From: Sediminibacterium sp.
GTDB taxonomy: Bacteria; Bacteroidota; Bacteroidia; Chitinophagales; Chitinophagaceae
Direction of reading: 5' to 3'
Length of the DNA stretch: 8,423 nucleotides
NCBI GenBank assembly: GCA_028288645.1
Contig: JAQBNJ010000439.1
Span: 1 to 8,423, forward strand
Numbering within the stretch: the stretch's first letter is position 1; every line of letters starts with the position of its first letter. The notes below the pieces were generated by a model. That model worked only from the letters and a program-made list of their open reading frames with translations, searched no databases and had not been told where the DNA came from. Shown one piece after another: positions 6,237 to 8,423 of the stretch. The position numbers were made by a program, and so were the translations under genes.

Positions 6237-8423
6237 AGAATATAAAATGCCTGTTTTGCCTGTTGTTGCTTTTTGCGCAATCTATCGTTTCGGGGCAGGA
6301 TTTTTCAAATAAAGGAACTGATTTTTGGTTAGGGTACGGGTATCACGTGAACATGGCGGGGGCTGCAAACGGTGGAAGCCAGGATTTGAAACTTTACTTT
6401 ACGTCGGATAAGAATGCCAATGTGAAAGTGGATATTCCCGGTATTCAATATTCTGCTACGTACACTATCACAGCCAACCAGGTAACCACATCAGCCGCTA
6501 TTCCAAAAACGGGCACGCAGGATGCACGTATTTCTAACGTTGGCCTATATGATAAAGGGATTCATATTACCAGTGATGTCCCTATCGTTGCCTATGCCCA
6601 TATATATAACGCGAGTGTTTCAGGGGCCACTCTTTTGTTTCCAACGAATACATTGGGAAAGGATTATTATTCTGTTAACTATACCCAATCATCCAATAAC
6701 ACGAGTTCGAATTCATTTTTTTTCGTTGTTGCTACGGAAGACAATACCACGGTTGAGATCACGCCGTCTGCACCTAACGTAAATGGATTAACGGTTGGTA
6801 GCCCATTCATGATCACTTTAAACAAAGGTCAGATATACAATGTAATGGGAACGGTCAGTTCCACGGCTGTCAATAGTAATTACCTCGGATCAGATCTTAC
6901 GGGTTCAAGGATAAGATCCGTTAGCACCAATGGGTCAGGAGGATGTAAAAAAATTGCCGTTTTTTCCGGATCAGGTAAGATCAATATCGGCAATACTCAG
7001 GGTGGAAGCGCAGATAACCTTATTGCACAGGCATTTCCGGCTGTAGCATGGGGGAAAAAATATCTAACTGCACCAACCGGTACACAGCCGAATAATTTTT
7101 ATCGCGTCTGTGTAACAGATCCGGCTACTGTGGTAAAACTGAATGGCAATGTATTGCCTGCTTCCTCATTGATCAATGGCTTCTATTACCAATTCAAAAA
7201 CGGGAACGCGGGCGGTACAAATTCCCCTGTGCCTAATCTTATTGAAGCTAACCGACCTGTTCTGGTGGCCCAGTATTGTACTACCCAGGGTGCTGAAGGA
7301 AATCCATCTACAGTCCCGGGTGGTGATCCCGAGATGATCTATTTGAGTCCTGTTGAACAAACCATCAATAATATTACCTTGTATTCGGCGGCACAGAACC
7401 TGATCTTACAGAGTTACATCAATGTAATTATCAAAGCAGGTGGGGTTGCAAGCTTCACTCTGGATGGCGCGAAAGTGAATGGTTTTTTACCTCATCCTCA
7501 GGACAATACTTATTCTTATGTCATATTACCTGTCGGGTCAGGGTCGCACACTTTGTACTCTGATACAGGTTTTAATGCCATTGCGTATGGCTTTGGAAGT
7601 GCGGAGAGTTATGGATATAATGCCGGTACTAACGTAAGGGATTTCACACCCGTGGCTACTTTTCAAAATCCCTATAGTCGGATAGATTCTGCTGTTACAT
7701 GTGTAAATACGCCGTTGCAGTTCTCGTTACCTTTAGCTTTTACACCGGCAACAGTGAAATGGGATTTTTCCGCAGCGCCTAATATCGCTCCCAATACAAC
7801 TATCGGACCCTCTGCAGCCAATACACCAGACAGCACAAAAACGATAAATGGCCAAACGCTTAATTACTACAGTCCAGGCAAAACATTTACTTTCATCAGT
7901 TCCAATACGGCTGCTCTGCGTGATACGATCAAGTTATACACGACGTCCGCCACACCTGATGGTTGTGGAAGTACCGACCAGGTATATTCCCTGCCTGTGA
8001 AAGTAAATGAAAGACCTGTTGCAGGATTCATCTTTGCAAGTAATGGATGCGTGACGGATTCTGTTTTGTTTACAGATCAAAGCACTACTTCAAACGGGCT
8101 TGTTAACAGGTGGACCTGGGATTTCGGTGATGGCACAATTGATAATCGCACCACTGCAACACCTTTTCCGAAAAAATATGGAGCAGGTGGAAATTATACG
8201 ATCAAACTGAAAGCGATATCAGATATTGGTTGTATTTCTGACGAGAGTTCGAAAAGTATATTGATAACGGACAAACCAATAGCCAAATTCACTCCCCAGG
8301 CTATAACCTGCGCGGATAATGATATTGTTTTCACCGACGCATCTACCACCACAACCGGAACCATCGTTAAGTGGACATTGAACCTCGATGATGGCGCGGC
8401 TGCATTCACCAACACAACCAATG
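6233..8423 (+). CDS. second IgGFc-binding-like / PKD-repeat secreted protein, intact but cut by the window end
   Basis: The frame is open from ATG 6233 to the last base (730 codons plus one base) with no stop. A signal peptide is clear: MKNIKCLFCLLLLFAQSIVS, then GQDFSNKGTDFWLGYGYHVN. The IgGFc-binding-protein-like region follows, with YFTSDKNANVKVDIP, LLFPTNTLGKDYYSVNYTQ, ATEDNTTVEITPS, PEMIYLSPVEQTINNITLYS and DTGFNAIAYGFG. PKD domains begin near residue 490 (TCVNTPLQF), 596 (VAGFIFASNGCVTDSVLFTD, core WDFGDG) and 683 (IAKFTPQAITCADNDIVFTD). These boundaries match the first giant protein almost residue for residue, so the two are tandem paralogs. More PKD domains and a T9SS sorting domain are expected beyond the window (inference). 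It is likely exported and surface-attached or released; the ligand is unknown, and the IgGFc name reflects homology, not shown antibody binding. The gene is separated from the first by 173 bases containing a hairpin and a duplicated leader, so it may have its own promoter. Confidence 0.88.
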   Translation, partial: MKNIKCLFCLLLLFAQSIVSGQDFSNKGTDFWLGYGYHVNMAGAANGGSQDLKLYFTSDKNANVKVDIPGIQYSATYTITANQVTTSAAIPKTGTQDARISNVGLYDKGIHITSDVPIVAYAHIYNASVSGATLLFPTNTLGKDYYSVNYTQSSNNTSSNSFFFVVATEDNTTVEITPSAPNVNGLTVGSPFMITLNKGQIYNVMGTVSSTAVNSNYLGSDLTGSRIRSVSTNGSGGCKKIAVFSGSGKINIGNTQGGSADNLIAQAFPAVAWGKKYLTAPTGTQPNNFYRVCVTDPATVVKLNGNVLPASSLINGFYYQFKNGNAGGTNSPVPNLIEANRPVLVAQYCTTQGAEGNPSTVPGGDPEMIYLSPVEQTINNITLYSAAQNLILQSYINVIIKAGGVASFTLDGAKVNGFLPHPQDNTYSYVILPVGSGSHTLYSDTGFNAIAYGFGSAESYGYNAGTNVRDFTPVATFQNPYSRIDSAVTCVNTPLQFSLPLAFTPATVKWDFSAAPNIAPNTTIGPSAANTPDSTKTINGQTLNYYSPGKTFTFISSNTAALRDTIKLYTTSATPDGCGSTDQVYSLPVKVNERPVAGFIFASNGCVTDSVLFTDQSTTSNGLVNRWTWDFGDGTIDNRTTATPFPKKYGAGGNYTIKLKAISDIGCISDESSKSILITDKPIAKFTPQAITCADNDIVFTDASTTTTGTIVKWTLNLDDGAAAFTNTTN

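Noticed and set aside
6522..6782. Forward open frame of 86 codons
   Set aside because: It is out of frame with, and wholly inside, the second giant gene, whose own frame there has clear homology to the first copy.

Overview
The window looks like a chromosomal segment from a Bacteroidota bacterium, most likely a Chitinophagia or Sphingobacteriia relative; that lineage guess is an inference. The evidence is a type IX secretion system (T9SS) type B C-terminal sorting domain, very long PKD-repeat surface proteins, a WbqC-family protein of the Bacteroidota form, moderate GC and no clear Shine-Dalgarno sequences. All genes read left to right. There is no RNA gene, insertion sequence or CRISPR array, and no gap between genes exceeds about 205 bases.

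Layout: (1) 2-655, a WbqC-like protein whose start lies at or beyond the left edge. (2) 656-860, an intergenic region whose last 110 bases form a leader that recurs before the next gene. (3) 861-6059, a huge secreted protein gene of about 1732 codons: signal peptide, IgGFc-binding-protein-like N-terminal region, about eleven PKD domains plus one Ig-like domain, and a T9SS sorting domain. It is split by one in-frame TAA at 1305-1307. The reading frame is the same on both sides, and a tyrosine codon stands at that place in the neighbouring paralog, so the split is best read as a nonsense substitution (or sequencing error) rather than two genes. (4) 6060-6232, a 12-bp AT-rich perfect hairpin followed by the second copy of the leader. 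(5) 6233-8423, a second, uninterrupted paralog running off the right edge. Over the 730 codons visible it is collinear with the first.

The two large genes are a tandem duplication of a surface or secreted protein, promoter-proximal leader included. They would be exported by Sec through the N-terminal signal peptide and then by the T9SS. The signal peptide now lies on the wrong side of the stop from the rest of the first protein, so without readthrough or repair that protein would not reach the surface, and the second copy may be the working one. The most interesting points are the lone nonsense codon in an otherwise intact 5.2-kb gene, the leader duplicated with a five-codon minicistron overlapping each start, a three-domain higher-order repeat in the PKD array, and an abrupt GC change inside the WbqC-like gene. 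No clear undescribed multi-gene system is visible.
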